A stretch of DNA of 64,000 bases from Pararheinheimera marina (GTDB lineage Bacteria; Pseudomonadota; Gammaproteobacteria; Enterobacterales; Alteromonadaceae), in assembly GCF_042654345.1 (NCBI RefSeq), contig NZ_JBHSGB010000017.1, positions 62,001 through 126,000 of the forward strand. The letters run 5' to 3'. A program made the position numbers and the translations under genes. The notes below the pieces were generated by a model that saw nothing but the letters and a program-made list of their open reading frames with translations, was not told the DNA's origin and ran no database searches. This document shows positions 44,441 through 52,042 of the stretch, one piece after another. The stretch's first letter is position 1. Each line of letters begins with the position of its first letter.

Positions 44441-45122
44441 AGTCCAGTTGCATCCAGTGCTGATTTTGCCGCAGCCAGGCGCGGGCTGGTTTGGCGTCTG
44501 CGTTAAACTGGCTGACTAACTGCCAGAAGTCTGCACTGTGATTCATATGCCTCAGGTGTGCCAGTTCATGCACCAGCACATAAGTGCAAATCCATTCCGG
44601 GGCCATCATCAGCCGCCAGTTAAATTGCAAATCGCCCTTACTGCTGCAGCTGCCCCATTTACGCTTAAAGTCACCGCTGCGAATGCGTTGATACTGGACC
44701 CCCATAGCATTGGCGAACCTGGCAGCACTGTGACCAAACCACAGTTCGGCTTCGTTGGCATAAAACTGCTGCACCAACTGTTGCATCCAACGTCGTTGAT
44801 TCTCCGCTTTGTTGCGGCTGCTTAACTGCAACCACAAGGTATCGCCTTCCAAAGTCCAGGCATTGAGCGTATCTGTCACTATTTTGAGCTGCAAGTGGCG
44901 CCCCAGATAAGGCAGTTGCTGCTGAGTCAACCAGTCTGGCACCAACGGCTCAGGCACAGACAAATGCCGCTCAATCCAACCGGCTTTTTCGCGGATAAAG
45001 TCTTCTATCTGGCGCAACGACAAACCAACAGGAGCCGCGACCCGAAGTTGACCTGCTTTGATCTGCAGCTGCAAGGTCCGGCGCTTGCTGGAATAACGTA
45101 ATTGATATGGAGGTAACGACAC
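44439..45122 (-). CDS. YgjP-like metallopeptidase domain protein (DUF45)
   Basis: This 227-residue protein has the DUF45/WLM metalloprotease signature HELAHLRHMNHSADFW near residue 190, with the HExxH zinc motif and a downstream His. An SGDFKRKWGSCSSKGDLQFNWRLMMAP block precedes it, typical of the family. Substrate is unknown. The N-terminal third is basic and beta-rich. Its stop codon lies in the T-run of the terminator at 44413-44440. It is divergent from xthA. Confidence 0.87.
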   Translation of the reverse strand: MSLPPYQLRYSSKRRTLQLQIKAGQLRVAAPVGLSLRQIEDFIREKAGWIERHLSVPEPLVPDWLTQQQLPYLGRHLQLKIVTDTLNAWTLEGDTLWLQLSSRNKAENQRRWMQQLVQQFYANEAELWFGHSAARFANAMGVQYQRIRSGDFKRKWGSCSSKGDLQFNWRLMMAPEWICTYVLVHELAHLRHMNHSADFWQLVSQFNADAKPARAWLRQNQHWMQLD

Positions 45123-45258
45123 GCTGCTATTTGCCCTGAATTCGAAGCGCAGAGCTTAAAAGCTCGCCGGCTGCAGCGCAACTGCAGTTTTCGCCGTCGC
45201 TGACAAAATGCTAGTATGGGCCAACACATACCTCGGTTCTTATTGGGTTGATCTTATT

Positions 45259-46071
45259 ATGAAAATAATCTCTTTTAACATTAATGGTCTGCGCGCCCGT
45301 CCGCATCAAATTGAAGCGTTGCTGGCCAAGCACCAGCCCGATTTCGTCGGGTTACAGGAAATAAAAGTTCACGACGATGAATTTCCACTGGCAGAAATGC
45401 AGAAGTTTGGGTACCAGCTGTATTACTTCGGGCAAAAAGGCCACTACGGTGTCGCCATTTTCAGTAAGCTGCCAGCCGAATCGATGCTGTATGGCTTTCC
45501 GACCGACCAGCCAGACGCACAGCGCCGGATGCTGATAGGCAAATTCAAGCTGGCCAATGGCAAAACTCTGACCCTGCTTAATGGTTATTTTCCGCAAGGG
45601 GAAAACCGCAGCCATGAAACAAAATTCCCGGCCAAACAGAAGTTTTATGCCGATCTGATGCAGTACCTGGAAACCCATCACAGCCCGGATGAATGGATTG
45701 CGGTGATTGGTGACATCAATATTTCCCCGCTGGATTTAGACATCGGCATCGGCGACAACAACGCTAAACGCTGGTTAAAAGACGGCAAATGTTCCTTCCT
45801 GCCGGAAGAGCGCGACATGCTGGGCAAACTAAAAGCCTGGGGCCTGATTGACACCTTCCGGGCTTTGCACCCGGACGCCACAGAGCAATACAGCTGGTTC
45901 GACTACCGCTCCAAAGGCTTTGATGACAACAGAGGGCTGCGTATTGATGTGGTAATGGCAACAGCTCCACTGGCTGCTTTATGTGTGGAAGCTGGCATCG
46001 ATTATGAAATCCGTGGCTCTGACCGCCCTTCTGACCATGCTCCGGTCTGGTCGAGCTTTAAGCTGGACTAA
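45259..46071 (+). CDS. xthA: Exodeoxyribonuclease III
   Basis: This 270-residue enzyme is an AP endonuclease and 3'-5' exonuclease of base-excision repair. Catalytic signatures seen are ISFNINGLRARPHQ, GLQEIK (metal-binding Glu), GDINISPLDLDIG, IDVVMAT and the terminal SDRPSDHAPVW (Asp-His dyad). Length is near that of E. coli XthA (268). The ATG at 45259 gives MKIISFNINGL; an upstream start at 45208 would add 17 residues unlike the family. Its stop overlaps the next gene's ATG by one base (TAATG). Confidence 0.95.
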   Translation: MKIISFNINGLRARPHQIEALLAKHQPDFVGLQEIKVHDDEFPLAEMQKFGYQLYYFGQKGHYGVAIFSKLPAESMLYGFPTDQPDAQRRMLIGKFKLANGKTLTLLNGYFPQGENRSHETKFPAKQKFYADLMQYLETHHSPDEWIAVIGDINISPLDLDIGIGDNNAKRWLKDGKCSFLPEERDMLGKLKAWGLIDTFRALHPDATEQYSWFDYRSKGFDDNRGLRIDVVMATAPLAALCVEAGIDYEIRGSDRPSDHAPVWSSFKLD

Positions 46072-46697
46072 TGCTGCTACTCACTGCCCTGACCTTGCTG
46101 GCCGGAGTTTTACTCTGGCTGGACAAGGCATTTTGGGCAGAGCTGAAACAAACCAATGCCCCCTGGTCTGTGTACGGTGCTAGCTGCTGCGTACTGGCAC
46201 TGCTCTGGCAAACCGATGCTGAGGTGCTGGCGCCGCTGTCGGTTCATTTTCTTGGCTTAACCACAGTATTGCTGTTGTTTGGGCTGCGGCTGGCCAGCCT
46301 GTTAGCCGCGCTGGTCTGTGCTTTAGGGTATTGGCAATCAGGCTGGAACCTGGAACACAGCCTGTGGCTGCTGTGCTGTGCCTTTTGGACCTTGTGGCTG
46401 AATTCGCTGGTGGTCTGGCTGGTGTATCTGTATTTACCCAGGCACTTGTTTGTCTATGTGTTTGTTGCTGCTTTTCTTAACAGTGCACTCGCGCTGTGCG
46501 TTTTTCTGCTGCTCAAAGCCTTACCTTTCTGGCAAAACTACAGCAGCCTGCAATTGACAGAGAGTTATCTGATTTTTATTCCGCTGGCCGCCTTACCCGA
46601 AGCCCTGCTCAATGGCATGGCGATGACGCTGTTGGTGGTGTACAAACCGCAGTGGGTGAAAACCTTCTCACAGCGCCAGTACCTGGATCCGAATTAA
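46071..46697 (+). CDS. CbiM-like membrane protein (ECF-type permease family)
   Basis: This 208-residue protein has about six hydrophobic segments. Landmarks resembling the CbiM family are VHFLGLTTVLLLFGLRLASLL near residue 60, a mid-protein aromatic stretch, and the C-terminal EALLNGMAMTLLVVYKPQWV. CbiM proteins are substrate-binding membrane parts of Co/Ni energy-coupling-factor transporters. No CbiN, CbiQ or CbiO gene is adjacent, so it would have to work alone or with distant partners. It starts on the last base of the xthA stop and its end overlaps the end of yfbV by four bases. Family call is moderate. Confidence 0.66.
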   Translation: MLLLTALTLLAGVLLWLDKAFWAELKQTNAPWSVYGASCCVLALLWQTDAEVLAPLSVHFLGLTTVLLLFGLRLASLLAALVCALGYWQSGWNLEHSLWLLCCAFWTLWLNSLVVWLVYLYLPRHLFVYVFVAAFLNSALALCVFLLLKALPFWQNYSSLQLTESYLIFIPLAALPEALLNGMAMTLLVVYKPQWVKTFSQRQYLDPN

Positions 46698-47137
46698 AGC
46701 CATTGCCGGATAAACGTGCTGTCCAGCTGAGCAAAGGCTTGTTTCAACAAGCGGGCTAAATCCAGATAGCGGGGTTGCCGCTGCAGGGTTTTGGGCTCAA
46801 GCCCTGATTCCTGCATTTTTTGCAGCACCTGGTGATACCAGCTGGACAACGAAGGAGGAAGTTGCGTCTCGGCGCGTTTCCCCAGCCAATAAAAGCCTTG
46901 TAATGGCATCGAAAGGATCGCCAGCATCAGGGTAAAGATCATTGGTAAGTGGGCTGCGCCTAGTTGACTGTATTGCACCCAGGCGCCACACACAGCGACC
47001 ACAGGACAAGCTTTTTGAGCGAACAAAGTCAGTTTAATCACTTTGTTTTCGACAAAGACGGCGTTCAGCTCGGCAATTTGCGGCCATTCCTTGCTGTATA
47101 AGTAACCATTTTTGCAGGTCATTAACCAGAACGACAT
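46694..47137 (-). CDS. yfbV: YfbV (UPF0208) membrane protein
   Basis: This 147-residue protein follows E. coli YfbV along its length: YSKEWPQIAELNAVFVENKVIKLT, two membrane helices (about 42-58 and 65-88, the second ending SMPLQGFYWLGKRAET), then LPPSLSSWYHQVLQKMQESG and RLLKQAFAQLDSTFI. It is an inner-membrane protein of unknown function. GGAGA lies about eight bases before the ATG. It starts at the edge of the 559-bp AT-rich gap. Confidence 0.93.
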   Translation of the reverse strand: MSFWLMTCKNGYLYSKEWPQIAELNAVFVENKVIKLTLFAQKACPVVAVCGAWVQYSQLGAAHLPMIFTLMLAILSMPLQGFYWLGKRAETQLPPSLSSWYHQVLQKMQESGLEPKTLQRQPRYLDLARLLKQAFAQLDSTFIRQWL

Positions 47138-47469
47138 GGCAAGTTCTCCGCTTAAGGCTGGGACTGGAAACGGCGTGCCGCTCCATGAATTGGTATCTAC
47201 CTTATCTATATCGGTGAAAACCCAGCAAAACTCAATGCTTTTGCGTTGATTTTTTTACTTTTCCTGGTCTCCAGCTCATTTATAACATAATTGAAACATT
47301 CATTAGCTCTATCTGGAAGCGATTTCATTTCCTATCAGGGTAAAAAACATGCTTTTCTTCGAGCTTTCATTTAATTTACTTACAACTGTCATTAAACAAA
47401 ATTTGTGCCATCGATTTATATCCTTTAAAATCAACAAAATAACCAAAATAAACAGAGTAACGCACAAAG

Positions 47470-47492
47470 TTATCCACAGAATCTGTGGACAA
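47470..47492. promoter_or_regulatory. Inverted pair of DnaA-box-like 9-mers
   Basis: TTATCCACA (47470-47478, a perfect consensus DnaA box) faces TGTGGACAA (47484-47492, the reverse complement of TTGTCCACA) with five bases between. The core CCACAGA-A-TCTGTGG is a perfect inverted repeat. The flanks are AT-rich. It may bind DnaA, or be an operator for another regulator. Confidence 0.5.
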
Positions 47493-47631
47493 CCCAAAAT
47501 CAGTAAACTAATGCATCCGCATAATTTGGTGCCAAAAATAACATTAAATTTTACAGGGTTAACGGCATTTAACAGGTAAAACGGCCATTTTCATCACTTT
47601 ACTCTGTGACAGTCTTTTAGCTTCTGTGTAT

Positions 47632-47659
47632 TTCACCCAAGGGTATTTTTCGATACTAT
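47632..47659 (+). promoter_or_regulatory. Candidate promoter of the EIIA-like gene
   Basis: TTCACC (47632-47637) and TACTAT (47654-47659) with a 16-base spacer match consensus at 4/6 and 5/6 positions. They lie about 38 bases before the proposed TTG start. Confidence 0.5.
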
Positions 47660-47696
47660 CTGAAACCATGTTCAGCTTTGTTGGCCGGGTCAGCTT

Positions 47697-48200
47697 TTGT
47701 TCAGTCGGATCCAATGGGTATCAGCCCTCAACTCCACCTTATCCCTGCGTCTGAAAAGTCCGGTGCACGGCCATGCAGGGCCATGCAACGAACGGGCACC
47801 AGCATTGTTTTCCAGCGGTCTGGCCGGTGACGGTATCTGGCTGGAGCTGCGGGAAAATCAAATCCTTGCTCCTTTCTCTGGCCAGTTCAGCCGCAGCAAT
47901 GCCACAGGCCAACAGCTATGCTGGCGCCATAGCAGCGGCCTGGTGATGCAACTCGACTTTCCTGATTTCACCAAAGAGCGAATGGGCCAGGGTTTTGTCT
48001 GGTCGGTGCCGCAGCAGACCAGCGTTGTGGCCGGGCAACAAATGGCGCTGTTTGACCTTGGCCTGCTGACGCTCGGACCAAACCCACTAGGCGTGATGCT
48101 CAAACTGCACCCTCACCCCAAAATCAACCGGATTTATTGCCGGGCCGGTTATCATCAGGCCTACAGTGATGATTTGCTGGCGCTGCAACTCAGTAGTTAA
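47697..48200 (+). CDS. Glucose-PTS EIIA-like protein lacking both active-site histidines
   Basis: This protein of about 167 residues aligns without gaps to the EIIA-Glc (Crr) core from FSSGLAGDGIWLEL (Crr FAGKIVGDGIAIKP) through ILAPFSGQ to MALFDLGLL (Crr VIEFDLPLL). In that register the phospho-accepting His75 of Crr falls on Gln and the partner His90 falls on Asp. The fold is probably kept while phosphotransfer is lost. A regulatory, binding-only role is an inference. No PTS EI, HPr or EIIBC gene is nearby. The start is uncertain: TTG at 47697 has no good ribosome-binding site, and a GTG at 47763 is possible. It precedes yffB-dapE by 14 bases. Confidence 0.72.
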   Translation: MFSRIQWVSALNSTLSLRLKSPVHGHAGPCNERAPALFSSGLAGDGIWLELRENQILAPFSGQFSRSNATGQQLCWRHSSGLVMQLDFPDFTKERMGQGFVWSVPQQTSVVAGQQMALFDLGLLTLGPNPLGVMLKLHPHPKINRIYCRAGYHQAYSDDLLALQLSS

Positions 48201-48214
48201 AAGGATACCTTCGC

Positions 48215-48574
48215 ATGACTTTGCTTTATGGCATAAAAAATTGTGACACCATGAAAAAAGCCCGCGCTTATCTGGAGCAACAGAATCAGCCTTATCAGTT
48301 CTGGGATTACCGTGTCGACGGCCTGACCGCTGAATTACTGGCCAGCTTTTGTCAGCAGTTAGGCTGGCAGGCACTGCTCAATACCAGAGGTACCACCTAC
48401 AGAGCCTTGTCTGACGCCGATAAAGCCGATATGACCGAACAAAAAGCCAGACAACTGATGCTGGCGCAACCGGCCTTGATTAAACGGCCGGTATTGGTGC
48501 ATCAACAACGCTATCTGGTAGGTTTCTCTACCAGCGCTTATCAGGAATTTTTTGCCGCGACGCCGACGGCTTGA
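48215..48574 (+). CDS. yffB: ArsC/Spx-family protein YffB
   Basis: This 119-residue thioredoxin-fold protein opens with LYGIKNCDTMKKARAYLEQQ, giving a single redox Cys in the NCDTMKKA motif. It continues WDYRVDGLTAELL, TRGTTYRALSDADK and LIKRPVLVHQQRYLVGFS, the ArsC-like pattern of E. coli YffB. It is thought to be a glutathione-dependent thiol reductase, but the substrate is unknown. It lies just upstream of dapE, as in E. coli. Confidence 0.92.
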   Translation: MTLLYGIKNCDTMKKARAYLEQQNQPYQFWDYRVDGLTAELLASFCQQLGWQALLNTRGTTYRALSDADKADMTEQKARQLMLAQPALIKRPVLVHQQRYLVGFSTSAYQEFFAATPTA

Positions 48575-48584
48575 TGAGGGTTTT

Positions 48585-49718
48585 ATGTACAACGACGTTT
48601 TGGCTTTGACCGAAGAATTAATCCGCCGCCAGTCAGTTACTCCGGAAGATGCCGGTTGCCAGCAACTGATGGCTGAACGCCTGCAGGCGGTGGGTTTTAC
48701 TACTGAATCGATGTTTTTTGAAGACACCCTGAATTTGTGGGCCCGCCGTGGCACAGGCAAACCGCTGTTTTGTTTTGCCGGCCACACCGACGTGGTACCA
48801 ACGGGCCCGTTAGACCAATGGACCAGCCCGCCATTCGAGCCACAAATCCGTGATGGTTACCTGTACGGCCGCGGCGCAGCCGATATGAAAGGCAGTCTGG
48901 CCGCGATGATTGTGGCCACGGAGCGCTTTTTAAGCAAGCACCCACAGCTCAACGCTGACATCGCTTTTTTGATCACCAGCGATGAAGAAGGCCCTTTTAT
49001 CAACGGCACCAAACGGGTGATTGAAGTGTTGGAAGCGCGGCAGGAAAAAATTACCTGGTGCCTGGTCGGTGAACCATCCAGCACCAAGGCCATTGGTGAT
49101 GTGATCAAAAATGGTCGCCGTGGCTCTTTGACTGGTTACCTGACGGTCAAAGGCATCCAGGGGCATGTTGCCTACCCACACCTGGTCGACAATCCCATCC
49201 ACAAAGCAGCACCAGCACTGGCGGAACTGGCCAGTACCGAGTGGGACCAGGGCAACGCCTTTTTCCCGGCGACCAGTTTTCAAATCTCCAATATCCATGC
49301 CGGCACCGGCGCCACCAACGTGGTTCCGGGCGATGTCACGCTGACCTTTAACTTCCGCTACAGCACCGAAGTGACAGCAGAGCAGCTGCAACAACGGGTG
49401 CTGGCGATTCTGGACAAACACCAGCTGAAGTACGAGCTGAACTGGGTACTGAATGGCCTGCCGTTTTTAACCGACTCAGGGGCATTGGTGGCTGCTGCTG
49501 TGCATGCAGTGGATAAAGTGCAGGGCTTTGCCACCTCACTGGAGACCACAGGCGGTACCTCGGATGGCCGCTTTATTGCGCCTACCGGTGCCCAGGTACT
49601 GGAACTTGGCCCGTGCAACGGCACCATTCACAAGATTGACGAGTGCGTCAAAGTAGCCGACCTGGAGTTGCTGGTGCAGATGTACGAGCTGATACTGGAA
49701 CAACTGGTGGCGGCATGA
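48585..49718 (+). CDS. dapE: Succinyl-diaminopimelate desuccinylase DapE
   Basis: This 377-residue M20-family zinc enzyme releases succinate from N-succinyl-LL-diaminopimelate on the way to lysine and peptidoglycan. Metal ligands lie in FAGHTDVVP (His), GRGAADMKGS (Asp), SDEEGPFINGT (Glu), VGEPSS (Glu) and TIHKIDECV (His). The ATG at 48585, after a GAGGG site, gives MYNDVLALTEELIRRQSVTPEDAGC, the family N-terminus; a start at 48552 would overlap yffB. E. coli DapE has 375 residues. Its stop overlaps the next start (ATGA). Confidence 0.97.
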   Translation: MYNDVLALTEELIRRQSVTPEDAGCQQLMAERLQAVGFTTESMFFEDTLNLWARRGTGKPLFCFAGHTDVVPTGPLDQWTSPPFEPQIRDGYLYGRGAADMKGSLAAMIVATERFLSKHPQLNADIAFLITSDEEGPFINGTKRVIEVLEARQEKITWCLVGEPSSTKAIGDVIKNGRRGSLTGYLTVKGIQGHVAYPHLVDNPIHKAAPALAELASTEWDQGNAFFPATSFQISNIHAGTGATNVVPGDVTLTFNFRYSTEVTAEQLQQRVLAILDKHQLKYELNWVLNGLPFLTDSGALVAAAVHAVDKVQGFATSLETTGGTSDGRFIAPTGAQVLELGPCNGTIHKIDECVKVADLELLVQMYELILEQLVAA

Positions 49719-50434
49719 GTCAGCACAGGCCTGCCTCCCTGGTTTTTGACACGCCGGACCAGTTGTCGCGCTGGCTGACCGGGCGTGATGACGGCCATTT
49801 GCAGCAGTTCGATGAAAAACATCGGCTGACGGCTGCCACGGCGCAGGCCTTTGTTCTGATGCAGCAACAAGCGCGTTTAGATGGCATCGAGTTGGCGCTG
49901 GTGTCGTCTTACCGCTCTTTTGCTCAGCAACAACGAATTTGGCTGGCGAAATACCAGGGCCAACGGCCAGTGTACGACCAACAGCAGCAGCTGGTGGCTA
50001 TGCACAGTCTGGACGCCGAAGCCAAAATCCGCGCCATTTTGCTGTACTCCGCCTTGCCAGGAGCCAGCCGGCATCATTGGGGAACGGACTTTGATCTGTA
50101 TGACAAGGCCGCGGTCGCTGCGGATTATCAGGTGCAACTGCTCGACAGCGAATACAACAGCGGCGGCCCGTTTTACCCACTGCATTTATGGCTGGAACAG
50201 CATGCGGCTGACTTTGGCTTTTTCCGGCCTTACCGGCAGGATACTGGCGGAGTAGCGCAAGAGCTCTGGCATCTGAGCTACGCCCCGGAAGCAAGCCCGC
50301 TGCTCGATGCCTTTGAACTCTGGATGCTGCAAGACGCCATCCGGCAAAGTGAGCTGCCAGAGCAGGAACTGCTGCTTGCATTATTGCCCGAACTGATGCA
50401 GCGTTATGTCAAAAGCATCTGTCAGGAGTCATGA
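49715..50434 (+). CDS. M15-family D,D-carboxypeptidase-like protein (VanY type)
   Basis: This 239-residue protein has the VanY/DacB-like zinc peptidase signature SSYRSFAQQQRIW near residue 68, then ASRHHWGTDFDLYD (zinc His and Asp) near 125 and ELWHLSYAP (catalytic region and third zinc His) near 185. It may cleave the terminal D-Ala of peptidoglycan peptides or related substrates. No clear signal peptide is seen, so its location is uncertain. Its ATG overlaps the dapE stop by four bases and its stop overlaps the DUF2897 start in the same way. Confidence 0.87.
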   Translation: MSQHRPASLVFDTPDQLSRWLTGRDDGHLQQFDEKHRLTAATAQAFVLMQQQARLDGIELALVSSYRSFAQQQRIWLAKYQGQRPVYDQQQQLVAMHSLDAEAKIRAILLYSALPGASRHHWGTDFDLYDKAAVAADYQVQLLDSEYNSGGPFYPLHLWLEQHAADFGFFRPYRQDTGGVAQELWHLSYAPEASPLLDAFELWMLQDAIRQSELPEQELLLALLPELMQRYVKSICQES

Positions 50435-50679
50435 TGACGGCGACATTTTGGTGGGTATTGCTGTTGGTGTTTGGCATTATTCTGGGCAACCTGTGGCTGC
50501 TGCGTCACAACAAAGCGCAGGACGCTAAATGGCGTGAACAGCAGGCCAGCAGGGAGAAAAGTCAGGATGGGGCCACTACCAGCACAGCATTGGGTGCTGG
50601 CAGCGCAGTGGATGTTAGTCACAGCAAACACTCAGACCCCTCGTCATCCACAGATGCCTCAGATGGAGGCGCTGATTAA
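50431..50679 (+). CDS. DUF2897-like small membrane protein
   Basis: This 82-residue protein has one N-terminal membrane helix (about residues 6-24, WWVLLLVFGIILGNLWLL). A basic stretch and a Ser/Asp/Gly-rich disordered tail follow. The layout matches the DUF2897 family of Alteromonadales. Function unknown. It is translationally coupled to the peptidase gene (ATGATGA; the second ATG at 50434 is an alternative start). Confidence 0.7.
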   Translation: MMTATFWWVLLLVFGIILGNLWLLRHNKAQDAKWREQQASREKSQDGATTSTALGAGSAVDVSHSKHSDPSSSTDASDGGAD

Positions 50680-50703
50680 ACCGCCTCAGCGCCCAGAATC
50701 GCG

Positions 50704-51741
50704 TTAGCCGCCTTTGTGATCAAAACTTGAAAAACCTTTCAGAAAGCGCTGCAGCTGATCTTTCAGATTCGGCGGCACACCCTGAATAATCAGCAAATCA
50801 CGGTCCATATCGTATTTCACCCGTTCGCCTAAATGCTTCTGTTCAAAACTGATGCTGACACCACCACCTGCACCTGCGAATTTCACTAATGTTTTCAGCT
50901 CTTTTACATCCACAGGAAATTGCTCAGGCACGGCAATATTCTGCTCGGCACAATAATGGCTGAATGCGCGGGCGTCATTGCTGTCGATGGTGCTGGACAG
51001 CTCTTCCAGATGCACATCAAGGCCTGCTTTGGCCTGTTCTTCGCAGTATTGGTACACCTGCTTGCGCACATCGGTTTTTTCGCTGGCGTCATAGTCACTG
51101 GCGGCCAGGTACTCTTCTACCGACGCCAACACCATTTTGCTTTGATCTTTGGCAACAATGCCTTCTTCACAGCCTAAAAAGTCGAGGAAGAAGTCGGCCA
51201 CTTTGCGACCGGCGCGGCCACGGATAAAAGAAATGTATTTCTGCTGCTCCGGGTTACTTTTGTACTCGGTCAGATCCAGCCGGGCGGCCAGTTGCATACG
51301 GGCAATATCCAGGTGACGGTCAGTCGACAGTTGTAGATCAGCAGTGACACTGAAATGGTCTTTGCTGCCCAGCAAGGTCACCAGCAGGTACTCACTGGCC
51401 AAATACCGGTAATGACAGAACACAAAATAGCCCGACTCCGGAATTTGGTGCTGCACCAGCTGCAACACCAGCTCCTGCGTTGCATGTTCAGCCAGTTGCA
51501 GATAGGACAGCTCCTGTTGCTGCCAGCGCTCCAGCGGTTCCGCCAAGCGGCTTTGCTGCTCCTCATGGAAACTGGCATAACCTTTGGCCGGTTTGCCGTT
51601 GTAGGCCAGGTGCAGTTGCTCAATTAGATGGGCAACTTCTGCCGAAACCGGCACCAGTTCCTGACGAAAATGCGCCTTGAGCTGGTCATTTTCCTGACTT
51701 TGAATAAAATTGATAGCCAAATGAAGGACATCGACAGACAT
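50704..51741 (-). CDS. yejK: Nucleoid-associated protein YejK (NdpA)
   Basis: This 345-residue protein matches the 37-kDa nucleoid-associated NdpA family. Landmarks are LHLAINFIQSQENDQLKAHFRQ at the N-terminus, FVFCHYRYLASEYLLVTLLGSKDHFSV in the first third, ISFIRGRAGRKVADFFLDFLGCEEG in the middle and KVKYDMDRDLLIIQGVP-like residues near the end. It binds the nucleoid in E. coli; its exact role is unclear. It is divergent from yejL across 72 bp, the same arrangement as in E. coli. Confidence 0.93.
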   Translation of the reverse strand: MSVDVLHLAINFIQSQENDQLKAHFRQELVPVSAEVAHLIEQLHLAYNGKPAKGYASFHEEQQSRLAEPLERWQQQELSYLQLAEHATQELVLQLVQHQIPESGYFVFCHYRYLASEYLLVTLLGSKDHFSVTADLQLSTDRHLDIARMQLAARLDLTEYKSNPEQQKYISFIRGRAGRKVADFFLDFLGCEEGIVAKDQSKMVLASVEEYLAASDYDASEKTDVRKQVYQYCEEQAKAGLDVHLEELSSTIDSNDARAFSHYCAEQNIAVPEQFPVDVKELKTLVKFAGAGGGVSISFEQKHLGERVKYDMDRDLLIIQGVPPNLKDQLQRFLKGFSSFDHKGG

Positions 51742-51813
51742 AAGTTTTCCTGTTCAGCGGTAATTCTGCTAGTATTCCCGGCTGTTAACCGGTGTTTTAA
51801 GCAAGAGATAGTC

Positions 51814-52041
51814 ATGCCGATTGTATCAAAGTATTCCACAGACCAGATTGAAAAAATCGTGAACGCATTACTGGATGAGTTACGTCAGCAACAGGCCACC
51901 ACAGAATTGAGCCTGATGTGTCTGGGAAACAGCATTAGCCATATCATTAATACCCATGTGCCTGAAGCACAACGTGCCGACGTTGCCCGTCAGTTTGGCC
52001 AGGCACTGATTGACGCCGTTTCAGGTCCGAAGTCGTCTTAA
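51814..52041 (+). CDS. yejL: YejL (UPF0352/DUF1414) protein
   Basis: This 75-residue protein starts MPIVSKYSTDQIEKIVNALLDEL and continues TELSLMCLGNSISHIINTHV and ARQFGQALIDAV, matching E. coli YejL (75 residues). It is a small helical protein of unknown function. The ATG at 51814 is the family start; the frame is open further upstream to 51628 but that part overlaps yejK. It ends one base before yejM. Confidence 0.94.
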   Translation: MPIVSKYSTDQIEKIVNALLDELRQQQATTELSLMCLGNSISHIINTHVPEAQRADVARQFGQALIDAVSGPKSS

Positions 52042-52042
52042 G

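Larger units (their letters stand above)
47138..47696. other. Gene-free AT-rich intergenic region
   Basis: This gap separates yfbV (leftward) and the EIIA-like gene (rightward). It is clearly richer in A and T between about 47260 and 47570 than the surrounding genes. It contains the DnaA-box pair at 47470-47492 and a candidate rightward promoter at 47632-47659. A short open frame from 47349 has no recognisable product and no ribosome-binding site. I see no tRNA, repeat array or mobile element in it. Confidence 0.6.

Noticed and set aside
47349..47579. Short open frame inside the AT-rich gap before the EIIA-like gene
   Set aside because: No ribosome-binding site, no recognisable composition or motif of a real protein, and it spans the DnaA-box repeat.
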